This document shows, one piece after another, positions 35,372 to 45,870 of a DNA stretch of 64,000 nt. A program made the position numbers and the translations under genes. The stretch is from an uncultured Acidobacteriia bacterium (GTDB lineage: Bacteria > Acidobacteriota > Terriglobia > Bryobacterales > Bryobacteraceae): the NCBI GenBank assembly GCA_903907865.1, contig CAIVPR010000182.1, forward strand, positions 1 to 64,000. The letters run 5' to 3'. The number at the start of each line of letters is the position of its first letter. The first letter of the stretch is position 1. Below the pieces are notes generated by a model. That model made no database searches. It was not told where the DNA came from and saw nothing but the letters and a program-made list of their open reading frames with translations.

Positions 35372-37123
35372 TCACTCTGGCGGATCGTCGAAAAGCTCGT
35401 CCATGAAGTCGTCGAGGAATATGGCAAAGTCCCGTTTCGCGCCGTTCGCCTGGCGGAGCACTGCCACCCTCTTGCTAAATTCCTCCAACTGGCCGAGCCG
35501 CCGCATCGCCCTGCGCGCCTTGGCGAGAAAGGACATCGCGTGGCGGAACCGGTTGGCCCGGACATAGTCCTCCGCCAACCGCAGATACACCGGCGCGGCA
35601 TCTGCCGGATGTTCCTGAACCCGCATGTCCGCCATGGGATGCCACAACTTTTCCATGTACCCGCACACGTCCGCCTCGCGCCGCGCCTCATCCCATTCGC
35701 CTTCGTAGAGGAGGATTGCGATCTGGTCAGACTGGTCGCCCATCATGCTTTCCGACCACGGCCTACCCTCAAACCGTTCCCGAGTGCGCTTGAGCGACTC
35801 TAGAACTACCTCCAACACCTGGGGCCGCCATTCCGGCCAGGTTCCAGCAGCCTGCGCGCGAGCCTCGAACGTCCGGTACTGATCGAAGGTGGGGTTCCCG
35901 GCAAAAGTGGGCCACGTCAGCGCCACCGCGTCGGCATGCCGCCCGGCCCGCTCGTATTCCTCCCTCAACACGCCCCGCAACCAAGCATTCTGTCCGCTGA
36001 ATAGCTGGTACGCCCGTTCGGCCCACTCCAAGACCTCGGGGTAACGCTTGGCGGCCCGAAGCAGATCGAAGATCCTGCGACAGGTATCGACGTCGCCAAT
36101 GTGGCTGGATAGGACCCCGATATAGCGGTCGACATCGCCTGTCTTTTGCACCAGCTTTTCCAAAATGGCGAAAAGCCTGTAACGCCCCCAGGATCCGGGC
36201 TTGTAGGTCGCCTGCATGGCGTTGCCGACTTCGGCAAAGGCTGCGTCATCGTAGGCCTTGAGCCCGTCGCTGCCCAGGAGGTCCGCATATTTCGAGAGGG
36301 AGTTCGCGAAGACGCCGAAGCGGCAGCTCAATTCGAATCGCAAGAAACGCGCGCCGAGGGCAGCGGGGTCGGGCGGTGCTTCGAGGCACGCACGGTAGTG
36401 GAAGTCCTCGAGGCGCTCGCGAAGGCCGTCGATCAAGCCCTCGGTGTCGTCGATGAAGGTGCCGTAGTCGGAGAGATCGGCCAGGGCGGACTCGCACACG
36501 CCGATGACCGCCGCCGGACTGCCATCGAGCAGCATTTTTTCGATCTGGTTGACGACCAGATTCGCACCCTGCGCCCACGAGATCGCGGCCTTCCGAGGTA
36601 CCCGTCCGCGCACCGCTACGGCCTTCTTGAAGGCACCGGCGAGGACGGCGGCGGTCGCTTGGGGGCCGGTCCGGCTGGACGCGAAAAGGATCAGCTTGTC
36701 GCGGACCCGCACATCCTCGTTGGCCCATTCGAGCACCAGCTGGACGATCGCGTCCTTCTCCTCGTCCTGCAGGACTTTGGCGGCGTCCGCCAGGGTCAAC
36801 GGCTTGGGGGCACCGCGCTTGGGAACCTTTTTTGCCCCAGCTGCCAGCCAGGCGAGGGCCGTCGCGGCGCAGTGCATGCAGAACGTGCCGCTCGCGCCGG
36901 CCTCGCAGTCGCACTCGTAGTCGAGCAGTCCGTCCGCCGCAGTCAGGACGACCGACTGCCTCTGCGGGCCGCGTATGACTGCCTTGAGCGTGTCGCCGCG
37001 CTCGGTCAGTGATTCGACGTGGCCAAAAGCGGCGAAATCCGCGCCGCGCGCATAGGCCAGCGGCCCGGCCATGCGCCGCACCACCGCGTCGTTCAATATA
37101 CCCGAAAAGATGGGTTTCTCCAT
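35372..37123 (-). CDS. SWIM zinc-finger protein
   Basis: 583 residues from MEKPIFSGILNDAVVRRMAG. The SWIM motif CxC...CxH is at YECDCEAGASGTFCMHCAA, in the N-terminal quarter. The remainder is helical and repeat-like (about eight degenerate TPR or DUF6880-like helices), which suggests a scaffolding or protein-binding role. SWIM domains bind DNA or protein. I chose the start at 37123 because GGGGGAAAG lies upstream; the longer frame to 37207 lacks domain sequence. The gene ends 7 nt from the convergent sulfotransferase gene. Confidence 0.75.
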   Translation of the reverse strand: MEKPIFSGILNDAVVRRMAGPLAYARGADFAAFGHVESLTERGDTLKAVIRGPQRQSVVLTAADGLLDYECDCEAGASGTFCMHCAATALAWLAAGAKKVPKRGAPKPLTLADAAKVLQDEEKDAIVQLVLEWANEDVRVRDKLILFASSRTGPQATAAVLAGAFKKAVAVRGRVPRKAAISWAQGANLVVNQIEKMLLDGSPAAVIGVCESALADLSDYGTFIDDTEGLIDGLRERLEDFHYRACLEAPPDPAALGARFLRFELSCRFGVFANSLSKYADLLGSDGLKAYDDAAFAEVGNAMQATYKPGSWGRYRLFAILEKLVQKTGDVDRYIGVLSSHIGDVDTCRRIFDLLRAAKRYPEVLEWAERAYQLFSGQNAWLRGVLREEYERAGRHADAVALTWPTFAGNPTFDQYRTFEARAQAAGTWPEWRPQVLEVVLESLKRTRERFEGRPWSESMMGDQSDQIAILLYEGEWDEARREADVCGYMEKLWHPMADMRVQEHPADAAPVYLRLAEDYVRANRFRHAMSFLAKARRAMRRLGQLEEFSKRVAVLRQANGAKRDFAIFLDDFMDELFDDPPE

Positions 37124-37205
37124 GACACTTTCCCCCTGTGGCCCCGCCCCCGCGAACTTCCATTCTCGTTCATTCGGGTTTCGCGGATTGTGATAGGCTG
37201 ACGGC

Positions 37206-38153
37206 ATGCCGAAGGTTGTCCGGATCGGAATTGTGGTGGCATGGATTCAGGCCGCGTTGGGCGTGGTTGCGGTCGCCACCGGCGAGCCGGCACTCATTCC
37301 CCTGTGTGTGCTGATGGTCGTGGCAGCTATTGGAATCCAGCGCGGAAACGCGAGCACGGCCTTCGGGTATGCTCTGTTTCAAGGCGCACAGGTGGCGGTT
37401 TCCGCTATCGTCGTGAGCCGTGCCGCGGGTGGGCTGGCGGCTGCGCAAGTAGCCAGCATCGGCATTGCCCTCGCCGTTGGCATTTTGTTTGTTGCCGTGG
37501 GACTTTCGCTCGACGGGCGAGACGGCGTAACGCGGGGTATGCTGCCATGGCTGCTGGCATCGGGGTGTCTAGTCGGGAGTTTCGCCTGTTTTGAGCCATT
37601 TGCCATTCCGACGGGTGCCATGGAGGATACGATCCTGATCGGCGACAAGATCCTCGTGCAGCTTTTTCCCCGACCCTCGGTCCAGCGCTTCGACATTGTG
37701 GTGATTCGGTACCCAATCGATCACCGGCAGACCTTCGTCAAGCGGGTTGTCGGATTGCCCGGCGACCGGCTCAAACTGGTCAACAAGCAGCTTGTCCTCA
37801 ACGGGAAGGCGCTCACGGAGCCGTACGCGCTGCACAAGCTGGAATACCTCGACTCCTACCGGGACAACTTCCCATCCGACCCGAACACGCCGCTGTTCCC
37901 GCCCGCCGTGGAGATGTTGGACAAGAATGTGGCGAACGGCGAGGTCGTGGTGCCCCAGGGCAAGTACTTTGTGCTCGGCGACAACCGCGATCAGTCCCTC
38001 GACAGCCGCTACTGGGGATTCGTGTCGGAGGTGGAGTTGATTGGAAAGCCTGTGCTGGTCTACGGTTCGCGGGACCGTTCCACGGATGATCTCGTGAGCG
38101 GGACGCTGTCCTTTGGCCGTGTCCGGTGGAGTCGAATCTTCAAACGGCTGTAG
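37206..38153 (+). CDS. Signal peptidase I-like (S26) protein with changed nucleophile box
   Basis: 315 residues. The N-terminal ~130 residues contain four or so hydrophobic segments. The peptidase domain follows: box B reads FAIPTGAMEDTILIGDKILV, box D RQTFVKRVVGLPGDRL (catalytic Lys present), and box E GDNRDQSLDSRYWGF. The family normally has Ser in box B at the position that is Ala here (P-T-G-A-M). If aligned correctly, the nucleophile is missing and the enzyme may be inactive or use another residue. No other lepB is in the window. Membrane-anchored. Confidence 0.75.
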   Translation: MPKVVRIGIVVAWIQAALGVVAVATGEPALIPLCVLMVVAAIGIQRGNASTAFGYALFQGAQVAVSAIVVSRAAGGLAAAQVASIGIALAVGILFVAVGLSLDGRDGVTRGMLPWLLASGCLVGSFACFEPFAIPTGAMEDTILIGDKILVQLFPRPSVQRFDIVVIRYPIDHRQTFVKRVVGLPGDRLKLVNKQLVLNGKALTEPYALHKLEYLDSYRDNFPSDPNTPLFPPAVEMLDKNVANGEVVVPQGKYFVLGDNRDQSLDSRYWGFVSEVELIGKPVLVYGSRDRSTDDLVSGTLSFGRVRWSRIFKRL

Positions 38154-38202
38154 GGGGCAACTATTTCACGCCGCCCCCAGCGCGGTATCCTGATTCGAGT
38201 AG

Positions 38203-40062
38203 ATGCCCCAAACCCGCCCCGTCCCGCCGGGCACGTCCTCAGCGCGAACAAGCGCCGAAAACCCTTTCTACCGCCACGGCCAGAAGGTCGTACTATTCTT
38301 CGCCTTCCTTATCTGCTTTACCTCCATCCTGACGCCTCCCCGGCTAATGGACGACCTCGACGCGGGCCAAGGTGACATCGCGCGCGGCATCCTCCGCACC
38401 GGCGACTGGGTCACGCCGTACCTCGACGGGGTCAAGTTCCTTGACAAGTCGCCGCCGCTTTACTGGATGATCGCCGTCTCCTTCAAAGTCTTCGGCGACC
38501 ACGACTGGGCGGCGCGCATCCCCCAGCAACTCTTCGCATTCCTCTTAACTGTGGTGGCGTACCGGATGGCGCTTTGGGGCCTCGGGCAACGGGCGGCGCT
38601 GTATTCGGGACTGGTGATGGCGACGTCGCTGGGGCTCTGGATGTTCACGCGCGTCAACATCCCGGACATCCTGGTCAGCGTCGCCATCGGCTTTGCGCTC
38701 TGGTTCTTCCTGCGCTCGCAGGAGGAGGAGCGCGCACAGTCCAAACGCTGGGCCCTCGCGATGTGGGCGGCAGCGGGCATGGCAGTCTTCTTCAAGGGCC
38801 TGATCGGGGCCGTGCTGCCTACCGGCGTCAGCCTCCTCTACTTCCTGATTTCCGGCTCCTGGAAGAGCAAGGAAGCGTGGGCGCGGCTGAGGATCGGCGC
38901 CGGGCTGCTGGTTTTCCTCGCCGTGGCGCTGCCTTGGCACATCCTCGCGATCCTCGCCAACCCGCCGTACTTCGACTTCACAATGCGCAGCGTCCCAGGC
39001 GTGTACCGCGGGTTCTTCTGGTTCTACATCATCAACGAACATGTCCTGCGCTTCCTGAACCTGCGCTATCCGCACGACTACGACACCGTTCCGCCGCCCG
39101 TCCTTTGGGCGCAGCACCTGATCTGGTTCTGCCCCTGGAGCGTGTTCCTGGGGCGCGCCGCGAGGCTGCCGTTCCGTCCGGTGGACCGCGCTTCGCGGCT
39201 GCACCTGCTGTGCGTGTGCTGGATCGTGGTGATCCTCGGCTTTTTCTCGCTCTCGACGACGCAGGAGTACTACACGATGCCCTCCTATCCAGCGTTTGCG
39301 GTACTTATCGGAAGCGCGATTGCGGGTACCCGGTCGTGGAAGTGGGAGTTGCGGATTGTCGGGACATTGGCTGCGGCCGCGTTCGCCGCCATCGCCGGGT
39401 TGTTGTGGGCCAGCCGCGCGTATCCGACTCCGGGTGACATATCTACCGCGCTTGGCCACTTCTCGCAGGACACGTATATGTTGTCGCTCGGCCACATGGG
39501 CGATCTGACGGTGCGCTCATTCGCCTATTTGAGGTTGCCTTTGGTGGTGGCGGGAGTCGCGACCCTGTTGGGCGCGCTGGGCTGCTGGGTGTTCCAGGGA
39601 CGCCGCGGCATCCTGCTGATCGCCGCCATGATGGCTCTATTTTTTCAGGCTGCGCGGCTGGCGCTGATCGCCTTCGATCCCTATTTAAGTTCCTACCCGC
39701 TGGCCGAGGCAATCAACGCCGCACCTCCCGGCGGCTTGATTCTTGACGACCCCTACCACGAATTTTCGTCGCTGAGCTTCTACACCCACAAGGCCCCCCT
39801 CATGCTGAACGGGAGGGTGAACAACCTCGAATACGGGTCGTACGCGCCCGGCGCGGCGAACGTGTTCATCGGCGACCAGCGCTTCCTGGAACTATGGAAC
39901 GGGCCGCAGCGATGGTATGTCGCGTCTGAGGACTTCTGGGAGGAAAACCCGCGCATGCCGGCACAGAACCACAAGCCCGAACGGCTGAAAGCCTTGGTCG
40001 GGGCGGCGGGATTGCATGTTTTGGCACACGCCGGCGGCAAGACCGTGTTCTACAACCACTGA
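38203..40062 (+). CDS. ArnT-like membrane glycosyltransferase (PMT/GT83 type)
   Basis: 619 residues with about twelve membrane spans. The first periplasmic loop has the catalytic acidic pair MDDLDAGQGDIARGILRTGD and the KSPPLYWMIA motif typical of ArnT and related polyprenyl-phosphate sugar transferases. It transfers a sugar from a lipid carrier to an envelope acceptor. The acceptor cannot be deduced. It begins 49 nt after the signal-peptidase-like gene in the same direction. Confidence 0.82.
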   Translation: MPQTRPVPPGTSSARTSAENPFYRHGQKVVLFFAFLICFTSILTPPRLMDDLDAGQGDIARGILRTGDWVTPYLDGVKFLDKSPPLYWMIAVSFKVFGDHDWAARIPQQLFAFLLTVVAYRMALWGLGQRAALYSGLVMATSLGLWMFTRVNIPDILVSVAIGFALWFFLRSQEEERAQSKRWALAMWAAAGMAVFFKGLIGAVLPTGVSLLYFLISGSWKSKEAWARLRIGAGLLVFLAVALPWHILAILANPPYFDFTMRSVPGVYRGFFWFYIINEHVLRFLNLRYPHDYDTVPPPVLWAQHLIWFCPWSVFLGRAARLPFRPVDRASRLHLLCVCWIVVILGFFSLSTTQEYYTMPSYPAFAVLIGSAIAGTRSWKWELRIVGTLAAAAFAAIAGLLWASRAYPTPGDISTALGHFSQDTYMLSLGHMGDLTVRSFAYLRLPLVVAGVATLLGALGCWVFQGRRGILLIAAMMALFFQAARLALIAFDPYLSSYPLAEAINAAPPGGLILDDPYHEFSSLSFYTHKAPLMLNGRVNNLEYGSYAPGAANVFIGDQRFLELWNGPQRWYVASEDFWEENPRMPAQNHKPERLKALVGAAGLHVLAHAGGKTVFYNH

Positions 40063-40121
40063 GTCGGCACTGGCGTCGCCAGAGATAGCCCGAATCGGAC
40101 CGATTCATAATTTCATCACGC

Positions 40122-40132
40122 GAGTGTCACTC
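40122..40132. promoter_or_regulatory. Short inverted repeat upstream of the aspartyl-protease-like gene
   Basis: GAGTG-T-CACTC is a perfect 5-bp inverted repeat at 40122-40132, about 30 nt upstream of the ATG at 40161. TATAGT at 40141-40146 could serve as a -10. A repressor or activator site is possible, but the element is short and could be chance. Confidence 0.2.
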
Positions 40133-40160
40133 ATTTGTAATATAGTGATGTCGATAGGCG

Positions 40161-41576
40161 ATGTCACTGACTTGCGTTCGGAGATCGGCGATTCTGGCTG
40201 GCATGCTGGCCATTGCGGTCGCGGTCTGCCCGGCCCAACAGCTTGACGATCGGGCCGCAGTCCGGAAACAGCTCCAATTCGGAAAACTGGACGAGGCAGA
40301 GCGGCTGGTCCAACCCGGTGTGGGCCGTTGCGAGCCGTGGGCGTTGGCGATGGAAGGAGAAATCCGATTCCGCCGTGCCGACTTCGAAGGTGCCGCCGCA
40401 GCCTACAACGCCGCCATCCAACGGGACGACCACCTCGCCCGAGCGTATTGGGGGCTGGGCCGAATCGAGCTCATCCAGTTCCACCGTAGCAACGCCCGGA
40501 CCTTGATGGCACGTGCGTACGGGCTCGACCCTCGCGACCCAGACATCATCCGCAGCTACGCGGAGTTCGCCACCGACCCTCGGAGCCGCGAAACGCTGCT
40601 CCGCAACGTCGTCGCGCTCACCCGCAACGACGACAGCCCCGCCGCCGCCGCAGCGTTGAACCAACTCGCCATGGAACGCCGCCTGCAGGGGAATCCCCGT
40701 GGACGCGTGGCGACCGGCTACCGAGACTATGCGATTCCGCTGAAGCCCTACCAGCCGCACGGCATGCTCCCGGCAGGCTTGCTGGCACCGGTAGAAATCA
40801 ACGGGGGCAAGCCCCTCTGGCTGGTTCTGGACAGCGGCGGCACGGGCATCATGATCGGTGCGAAAGCCGCACGGAAGCTGGGACTGGAAATGTTTTCCGA
40901 GACACGGATCAGCGGCGTTGGCGGCAGCGTGGTCGGAGGTGCCGTCACGGTGGCGAAATCGGTTCAAGTAGGCGACCTGGTGCTCGAAAACTGCGCGGTC
41001 GATGTCACTCCGGAATCACTGGCCCAGGGTGCCGACGGCGTCATCGGCATGGATGTCTTCGAGGCCTTCCGAATCCGGTTGGACTCCAAGGCGCGCCTTC
41101 TGCATTTGGTTCCATTTGAAACCATGCCGACCGAAGATAGCCATCCCAACCGCTGGATCTCGTTCGACCGCTCCGCGGAAGCCTCCCCTCCCACCCAAGC
41201 CTACGGATTCCGGCACTTCCTGCTGCTCAAGGCACGTGTGCAAGGCGGCAAGACCGGGCTGTTCCTTGTGGACACGGGCTCCGCCGTGACGTCGCTGGCC
41301 AAGGGAGTTGCCAGCCCCACAATGGGAATTCCGGCGGACATGGCGCTGAGCGGCGCGGGTGGAGCGGTGTCCGGCGTGTTCCGGATCTCGCCCATCGTGG
41401 TGGAAGTGGCAGGCCGCGTCGTGGGCGATGGTGACCCGGTCGTGATGGATTTGGACGAAATCAGCCGCCGTCAGGGCGTGCAGATTTCGGGGATCCTCGG
41501 CTACTCCGTGTTGCGAAAGTCCACGGTAACGTTCAACTACCGTGACGGACTGGTCGAACTGGGCGACGGGCGGTAG
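40161..41576 (+). CDS. Secreted TPR protein with two retropepsin-like aspartyl protease half-domains
   Basis: 471 residues. A signal peptide (ILAGMLAIAVAVCPAQQ) is followed by TPR-like helices up to about residue 180 (FEGAAAAYNAAIQRDDHLAR, then AYWGLGRIELIQFHRSNART). Two retropepsin-like units come next: LWLVLDSGGTGIMIGAKAA and GLFLVDTGSAVTSLAKGV. Each carries one catalytic Asp (DSG, DTG), so the chain may form its own dimer. Each unit ends with a flap-like GGxVxG element (GVGGSVVGGAVT and GAGGAVSGVFRIS). Found in a periplasmic or surface context; substrate unknown. Confidence 0.72.
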   Translation: MSLTCVRRSAILAGMLAIAVAVCPAQQLDDRAAVRKQLQFGKLDEAERLVQPGVGRCEPWALAMEGEIRFRRADFEGAAAAYNAAIQRDDHLARAYWGLGRIELIQFHRSNARTLMARAYGLDPRDPDIIRSYAEFATDPRSRETLLRNVVALTRNDDSPAAAAALNQLAMERRLQGNPRGRVATGYRDYAIPLKPYQPHGMLPAGLLAPVEINGGKPLWLVLDSGGTGIMIGAKAARKLGLEMFSETRISGVGGSVVGGAVTVAKSVQVGDLVLENCAVDVTPESLAQGADGVIGMDVFEAFRIRLDSKARLLHLVPFETMPTEDSHPNRWISFDRSAEASPPTQAYGFRHFLLLKARVQGGKTGLFLVDTGSAVTSLAKGVASPTMGIPADMALSGAGGAVSGVFRISPIVVEVAGRVVGDGDPVVMDLDEISRRQGVQISGILGYSVLRKSTVTFNYRDGLVELGDGR

Positions 41577-41582
41577 AGTCGA

Positions 41583-44525
41583 CTACGCCCGCAGGAAGTG
41601 GCCCGTGTGGGAGCCTTTGATCGCCTCGATGTCTTCGGGCGTGCCTTCGCCAACAACACGACCTCCGGCGGCACCGCCTTCGGGGCCCATGTCGATGATC
41701 CAGTCGGCGGCCCGGATCACATCAAGGTTGTGCTCAATCACCAGCAGCGACCCGCCGTTGTCGATCAGCCGCTCAAAGGCCAACAGAAGCTTGTTGATGT
41801 CGTCGAAATGGAGGCCTGTGGTCGGCTCGTCGCAGATGAACAGCGTGCCCGCATTCGAGGCCTGCGCCAGGTGCGCGGCCAGCTTCACGCGCTGGGCCTC
41901 GCCGCCGGACAGCGTGGTGGCGGACTGCCCGAGGCGCAGGTAGCCGAGTCCGACCTCGTCCAAGAGCTTGAGTTTTGTCACCAAGCGCGGAGTGTCGTGG
42001 AAGAACCCTATCGCTTCGCGGGTGGTCAGGGCGAGAACTTCGTGGATGTTCAGCCCCTTGTACTTGATTTCGAGGATGCTGCTCTTGAAGCGGGTGCCGC
42101 GGCACTCGTCGCAGATCAGTTCCACGTCCGCAAGGAACTGCATTTCGACGGTGACGGTGCCGTCGCCCTGGCAGGTTTCGCAACGGCCGCCGGGCACGTT
42201 GAACGAGAAGTGGCCAGCCGAGTAGCCGCGCTTTTCCGCCTCGCGCGTTGCTGAAAACAGGCCGCGGATGATGTCGAAGGCCTTCACATAGGTGACCGGG
42301 TTGGAGCGGGGCGTGCGACCGATGGGCGTTTGGTCGATCATCACGACGTCGTGGATCATGTCCGCACCCTCGACTTTGGCGCAGGTCATGCGGGGACCAT
42401 CGGGCAATGCGGAATCATCCGATTCTTCCGGTACGTCGCCGGTGGGGGACTGGAGTCGCGCCTGAAGCGAGCGGTAGATGACGTCGTGGACCAAGGTCGA
42501 CTTCCCCGACCCCGAGACGCCGGTCACGACCACAAGCAGGCCGAGGGGAATCGAAATGTCGACCCCCTTCAGGTTGTGCAGATAGGCGCCGAAAAATCTG
42601 AGGGACTTCCGCGGGTCCGGCGTGCGGCGGTGCTTACGGCGGACCACCTGTAGTTCGCCGCGTAGGTACTTCCCGGTAAGCGAGGTGTTGGCCGGAGCGA
42701 TGAGACCCGCGTAGTCCCCCTCGAAAATGATCCGGCCACCGTGCTCGCCGGCACCGGGGCCAAGGTCGATGATGTGGTCGGCCGCGCGCATCACGTCGGG
42801 ATCGTGCTCGACCACGATGATGGTGTTGCCGATGTCACGCAGCTCGGCAAGGATTTGGAGCAAGCGCGCGGTGTCTCGGGGGTGGAGGCCGATGGAGGGC
42901 TCGTCGAGGACGTAGCAGGCACCTACGAGGCGGGAGCCGAGGCAAGTCGCGAGCTGGATGCGCTGCGCCTCGCCTCCGGACAGGGTGGCGGAAAGGCGGT
43001 CGAGGGTGAGGTATTCGAGACCGACGTCGTTGAGGAACTTCAGGCGCTGCTGGATCTCGACGAGGATCTTGCCCGCGATGCCGGACTCCTCGGGGGTCAG
43101 TTCGAGGGTATCGAAGAAGCGATGGGCCTCGGCGATGTTCAGGCGGACGGCCTCGGCCACGGTCTTGCCGCCAACGCGGATGTTCAGCGCCTCCTTGCGC
43201 AGGCGGGAACCCTCGCAATCGGGGCAACGCGCGTAACCGCGGTAGCGCGCCAGCAGGACCCGGACGTGGACCTTGTATTTCTTGGTTTCGAGGTAGGCGA
43301 AGAACTGCCGGATGCCCTCCACCTTCTTATTGCCGATCTTGCCACCTTCGAGGACCAGCTTCCGCTCCTCGTCGGTGAGGTCTGAGAAGGGGACATTGAA
43401 GCGGACTTTGTCGCCAACCTGCTTGCGGAAATCGGCCAGCCACTCGACGCCTGCGGCCCGGGTCCAGGGGTCGACGGCTCCACCATTGATGGAGAGGCCG
43501 GGGTTGGCGACGATGAGGTCGGGCGCGTAGTCGATGACGTTGCCGAAGCCCTGGCAGCGGTGGCAGGCACCGGCGGGGCTGTTGAAGCTGAATAGGATGG
43601 GCTCGGGTTCGCGGAACTCTATGTTGTCGTACTTGCAGATGAAGCGTTCGCTGAAGAGGACGCGCTGGGCAGTTTTCGCGTCCTCGAAGACGGCCTCGCC
43701 CGATTCGCGGTAGCAGGCTTCGACGGTGTCAACGATGCGCTGGTGCAGGTTTTCAGTGATCGCGATGCGGTCGACAAGGATGTCGACAGGGGAGTTCCAG
43801 TCGATGTCGAGGAGCGATTCGGGGGTGGAGAACTCAAAAACAGTCCCGTTTTGGCGGAGGCGGGTGTAGCCCTTGGCGCGGAGTTCGGCGAGGCGGTCCT
43901 TGGGGATTTCGCCAGGAGTGTGCTTGACCGGGAAGAGCACGAGGTATCGGGTGCCCACCGGTTGGGCGAGCATCTCGCGGGCGACCTGGTCGACCGTATC
44001 CTTAAGGACCAGGCGACCGCAGATGGGGCAATAGGTCCGACCGGCGCGGGCCCAGAGAAGGCGCATGAAGTCGTAGATCTCGGTGGAGGTCGCGACGGTT
44101 GAGCGCGGGTTGCGGGTGGTGTTCTTCTGCCGGATGGCGATGCCGGGGGCAATGCCCTCGATGTCGTCGACCGCGGGCTTCTCCATGCGTTCGAGGAACT
44201 GGCGGGCGTAGGCAGAGAGCGATTCGACGTAGCGGCGCTGACCCTCGGCGTAGATGGTATCGAAGGCGAGGGAGGACTTGCCGGAGCCGGAGACCCCGGT
44301 GACGACCGTAAGTTTGAAGTGGGGGATGGAGACGGTGAGGTTCTTGAGGTTGTGGAGGCGGGCTCCACGGACCAGAATCTCGCCGTCAGAATCTTCACCG
44401 CCGCCTACGGAAGGCGCGGCTGAGTCGGCACCCGACCCCACAATCGAATGCGACCGGGGGTCAGTGAGCTGCGATTCGAGGGTCGCGTTTGGCTGCTCGG
44501 GCGCTTGATGGGTGGTATCGGCCAA
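41583..44525 (-). CDS. uvrA: Excinuclease ABC subunit A
   Basis: UvrA recognises DNA damage in nucleotide-excision repair as a dimeric ABC-type ATPase. 980 residues, with an N-terminal extension of about 45 residues before the conserved [16 protein letters not shown]. Both ATPase modules are intact: [20 protein letters not shown] and [18 protein letters not shown], signature motifs [17 protein letters not shown] and [17 protein letters not shown]. Zinc sites [15 protein letters not shown] and [17 protein letters not shown] are present. Start choice is tentative because of the extension. It is convergent with the aspartyl-protease-like gene. Confidence 0.97.
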   Translation of the reverse strand: MADTTHQAPEQPNATLESQLTDPRSHSIVGSGADSAAPSVGGGEDSDGEILVRGARLHNLKNLTVSIPHFKLTVVTGVSGSGKSSLAFDTIYAEGQRRYVESLSAYARQFLERMEKPAVDDIEGIAPGIAIRQKNTTRNPRSTVATSTEIYDFMRLLWARAGRTYCPICGRLVLKDTVDQVAREMLAQPVGTRYLVLFPVKHTPGEIPKDRLAELRAKGYTRLRQNGTVFEFSTPESLLDIDWNSPVDILVDRIAITENLHQRIVDTVEACYRESGEAVFEDAKTAQRVLFSERFICKYDNIEFREPEPILFSFNSPAGACHRCQGFGNVIDYAPDLIVANPGLSINGGAVDPWTRAAGVEWLADFRKQVGDKVRFNVPFSDLTDEERKLVLEGGKIGNKKVEGIRQFFAYLETKKYKVHVRVLLARYRGYARCPDCEGSRLRKEALNIRVGGKTVAEAVRLNIAEAHRFFDTLELTPEESGIAGKILVEIQQRLKFLNDVGLEYLTLDRLSATLSGGEAQRIQLATCLGSRLVGACYVLDEPSIGLHPRDTARLLQILAELRDIGNTIIVVEHDPDVMRAADHIIDLGPGAGEHGGRIIFEGDYAGLIAPANTSLTGKYLRGELQVVRRKHRRTPDPRKSLRFFGAYLHNLKGVDISIPLGLLVVVTGVSGSGKSTLVHDVIYRSLQARLQSPTGDVPEESDDSALPDGPRMTCAKVEGADMIHDVVMIDQTPIGRTPRSNPVTYVKAFDIIRGLFSATREAEKRGYSAGHFSFNVPGGRCETCQGDGTVTVEMQFLADVELICDECRGTRFKSSILEIKYKGLNIHEVLALTTREAIGFFHDTPRLVTKLKLLDEVGLGYLRLGQSATTLSGGEAQRVKLAAHLAQASNAGTLFICDEPTTGLHFDDINKLLLAFERLIDNGGSLLVIEHNLDVIRAADWIIDMGPEGGAAGGRVVGEGTPEDIEAIKGSHTGHFLRA

Positions 44526-44593
44526 GGTTGTGGGGATTGCCCCAGTTTAGCAATCCCTCGGGATCGATGCTTGCCACGCGGCGGGGCCCGTCC

Positions 44594-45775
44594 CTATTCC
44601 GGGGTCAGCTTGTCGATAACACCGCTCAGGATCACGTGGTACGCAACAAACCCGACGATCACGCAGATGACGAAGATCAAGACGACCACCCAGACGACCT
44701 TCAGGTGTTTGGCGCGACCGGAACCAAAGGCACGGTGGTGCTTGCGGCGGGGACCTGCATCGAAGCTGTCCTGATCCGGGCCGAAAAGACTAGCACCTGG
44801 ATTCTTCGAGAACTCCAGATCCTCTTCACTGTCCAAGATGTCGCCCAACTTGGTGCCGGCCGGCGGGGGCGGAGGCGGGTCGGTCCTTCGGCGGCGTCGA
44901 GCGGTGACGGGTTCCTCCGAGATTGAGGCGTCGAGCGCCTGCAAACGCTCGAACAAGGTATTGCCTCGACTGGACGAGGACGTTGAGCTATCGGGAGCGC
45001 TCTTGGCCGGACCGGCCTGGGTGCTGGTCTTGGTGCCGGAGGTGTCGCGGGCTTTGCGCGCAGTGCCGGGATCCTGATCGGCCCGATCCGGATGCAATGC
45101 TTGCGCAATGCGATCCCGGAGCGTTGCGCGGCGTCGGGGACGGGGAGGCACGCGGCGGTCCTGGCCTTTACCGATACTGGAGACACGGTCGGTAGTGGAG
45201 GTCAGCCGTTCATGCAAGGGGCGGAAGACTTCGTCGAGCTTTTCGGCAAAGCCTTCGTCCGGGTCGACGCCGTCGTCGTCGGCATCAAAGTCCGCCTCTT
45301 GGGCGCGCTGTGAACCGGACTGGCCGGGCTCACCGGAGGGATCGGCACGCTGGGTTTCATCCACCGGCCTTCCGGTAAGCTGCGGGGAGAAGTATCGGCC
45401 ACCGTCGAGCACGTGGTGGATCGCCGCGACGAGGTGTTTGGCCGGCCCTGTGCGGAGGACATAACCATCGCCGCCGGCGCGCACCGCATCCTTCACCGTG
45501 GCCTCGTCCGTGGAAACCGCCATGACGATGATCTTGGTTTGCGGAGCCTCGGCACGTATGCCGCGTACCAATTGGGTCCCATAGATGGTCGGCAGATTCA
45601 GGTCGAGGACGACCAAGTCGGGGCGTTGACGCCGAACCTCCAGCAACGCGGTTTCCCCATCGCCGACGCTGCCAACAAGGCGAAAGCCGCCCTCCCGACT
45701 CAAGATCGTCGAGAGGCCCTCCCGGCGCATCTGGTCGGCATCCGCCAGCAGGATTGTAACCTGTGTACTGGGCAT
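44594..45775 (-). CDS. Membrane-anchored response-regulator receiver protein
   Basis: 393 residues. The N-terminal 120 residues are a receiver domain (ILLADADQMRREGLSTILS, phospho-acceptor D58 in LVVLDLNLP, GYVLRTGP at the usual GY.LK site). The conserved Lys is Arg. A long Ser/Pro/Arg-rich low-complexity linker follows, and the protein ends with one hydrophobic span (VVWVVVLIFVICVIVGFVAY) near the C-terminus. No DNA-binding or enzymatic output domain is present. It may be an anchored phosphate sink or signalling scaffold. No histidine kinase is encoded nearby. It lies 68 nt downstream of uvrA's start, same strand. Confidence 0.75.
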   Translation of the reverse strand: MPSTQVTILLADADQMRREGLSTILSREGGFRLVGSVGDGETALLEVRRQRPDLVVLDLNLPTIYGTQLVRGIRAEAPQTKIIVMAVSTDEATVKDAVRAGGDGYVLRTGPAKHLVAAIHHVLDGGRYFSPQLTGRPVDETQRADPSGEPGQSGSQRAQEADFDADDDGVDPDEGFAEKLDEVFRPLHERLTSTTDRVSSIGKGQDRRVPPRPRRRATLRDRIAQALHPDRADQDPGTARKARDTSGTKTSTQAGPAKSAPDSSTSSSSRGNTLFERLQALDASISEEPVTARRRRRTDPPPPPPAGTKLGDILDSEEDLEFSKNPGASLFGPDQDSFDAGPRRKHHRAFGSGRAKHLKVVWVVVLIFVICVIVGFVAYHVILSGVIDKLTPE

Positions 45776-45870
45776 CCTAGGAACGTGCGTGTACGTTCTC
45801 TGTCATAGTACCCCAGCAGCTCGTACCAGAACCGCAGGACGAGGCCAGAATCGGGTATTATGGGTACTAC

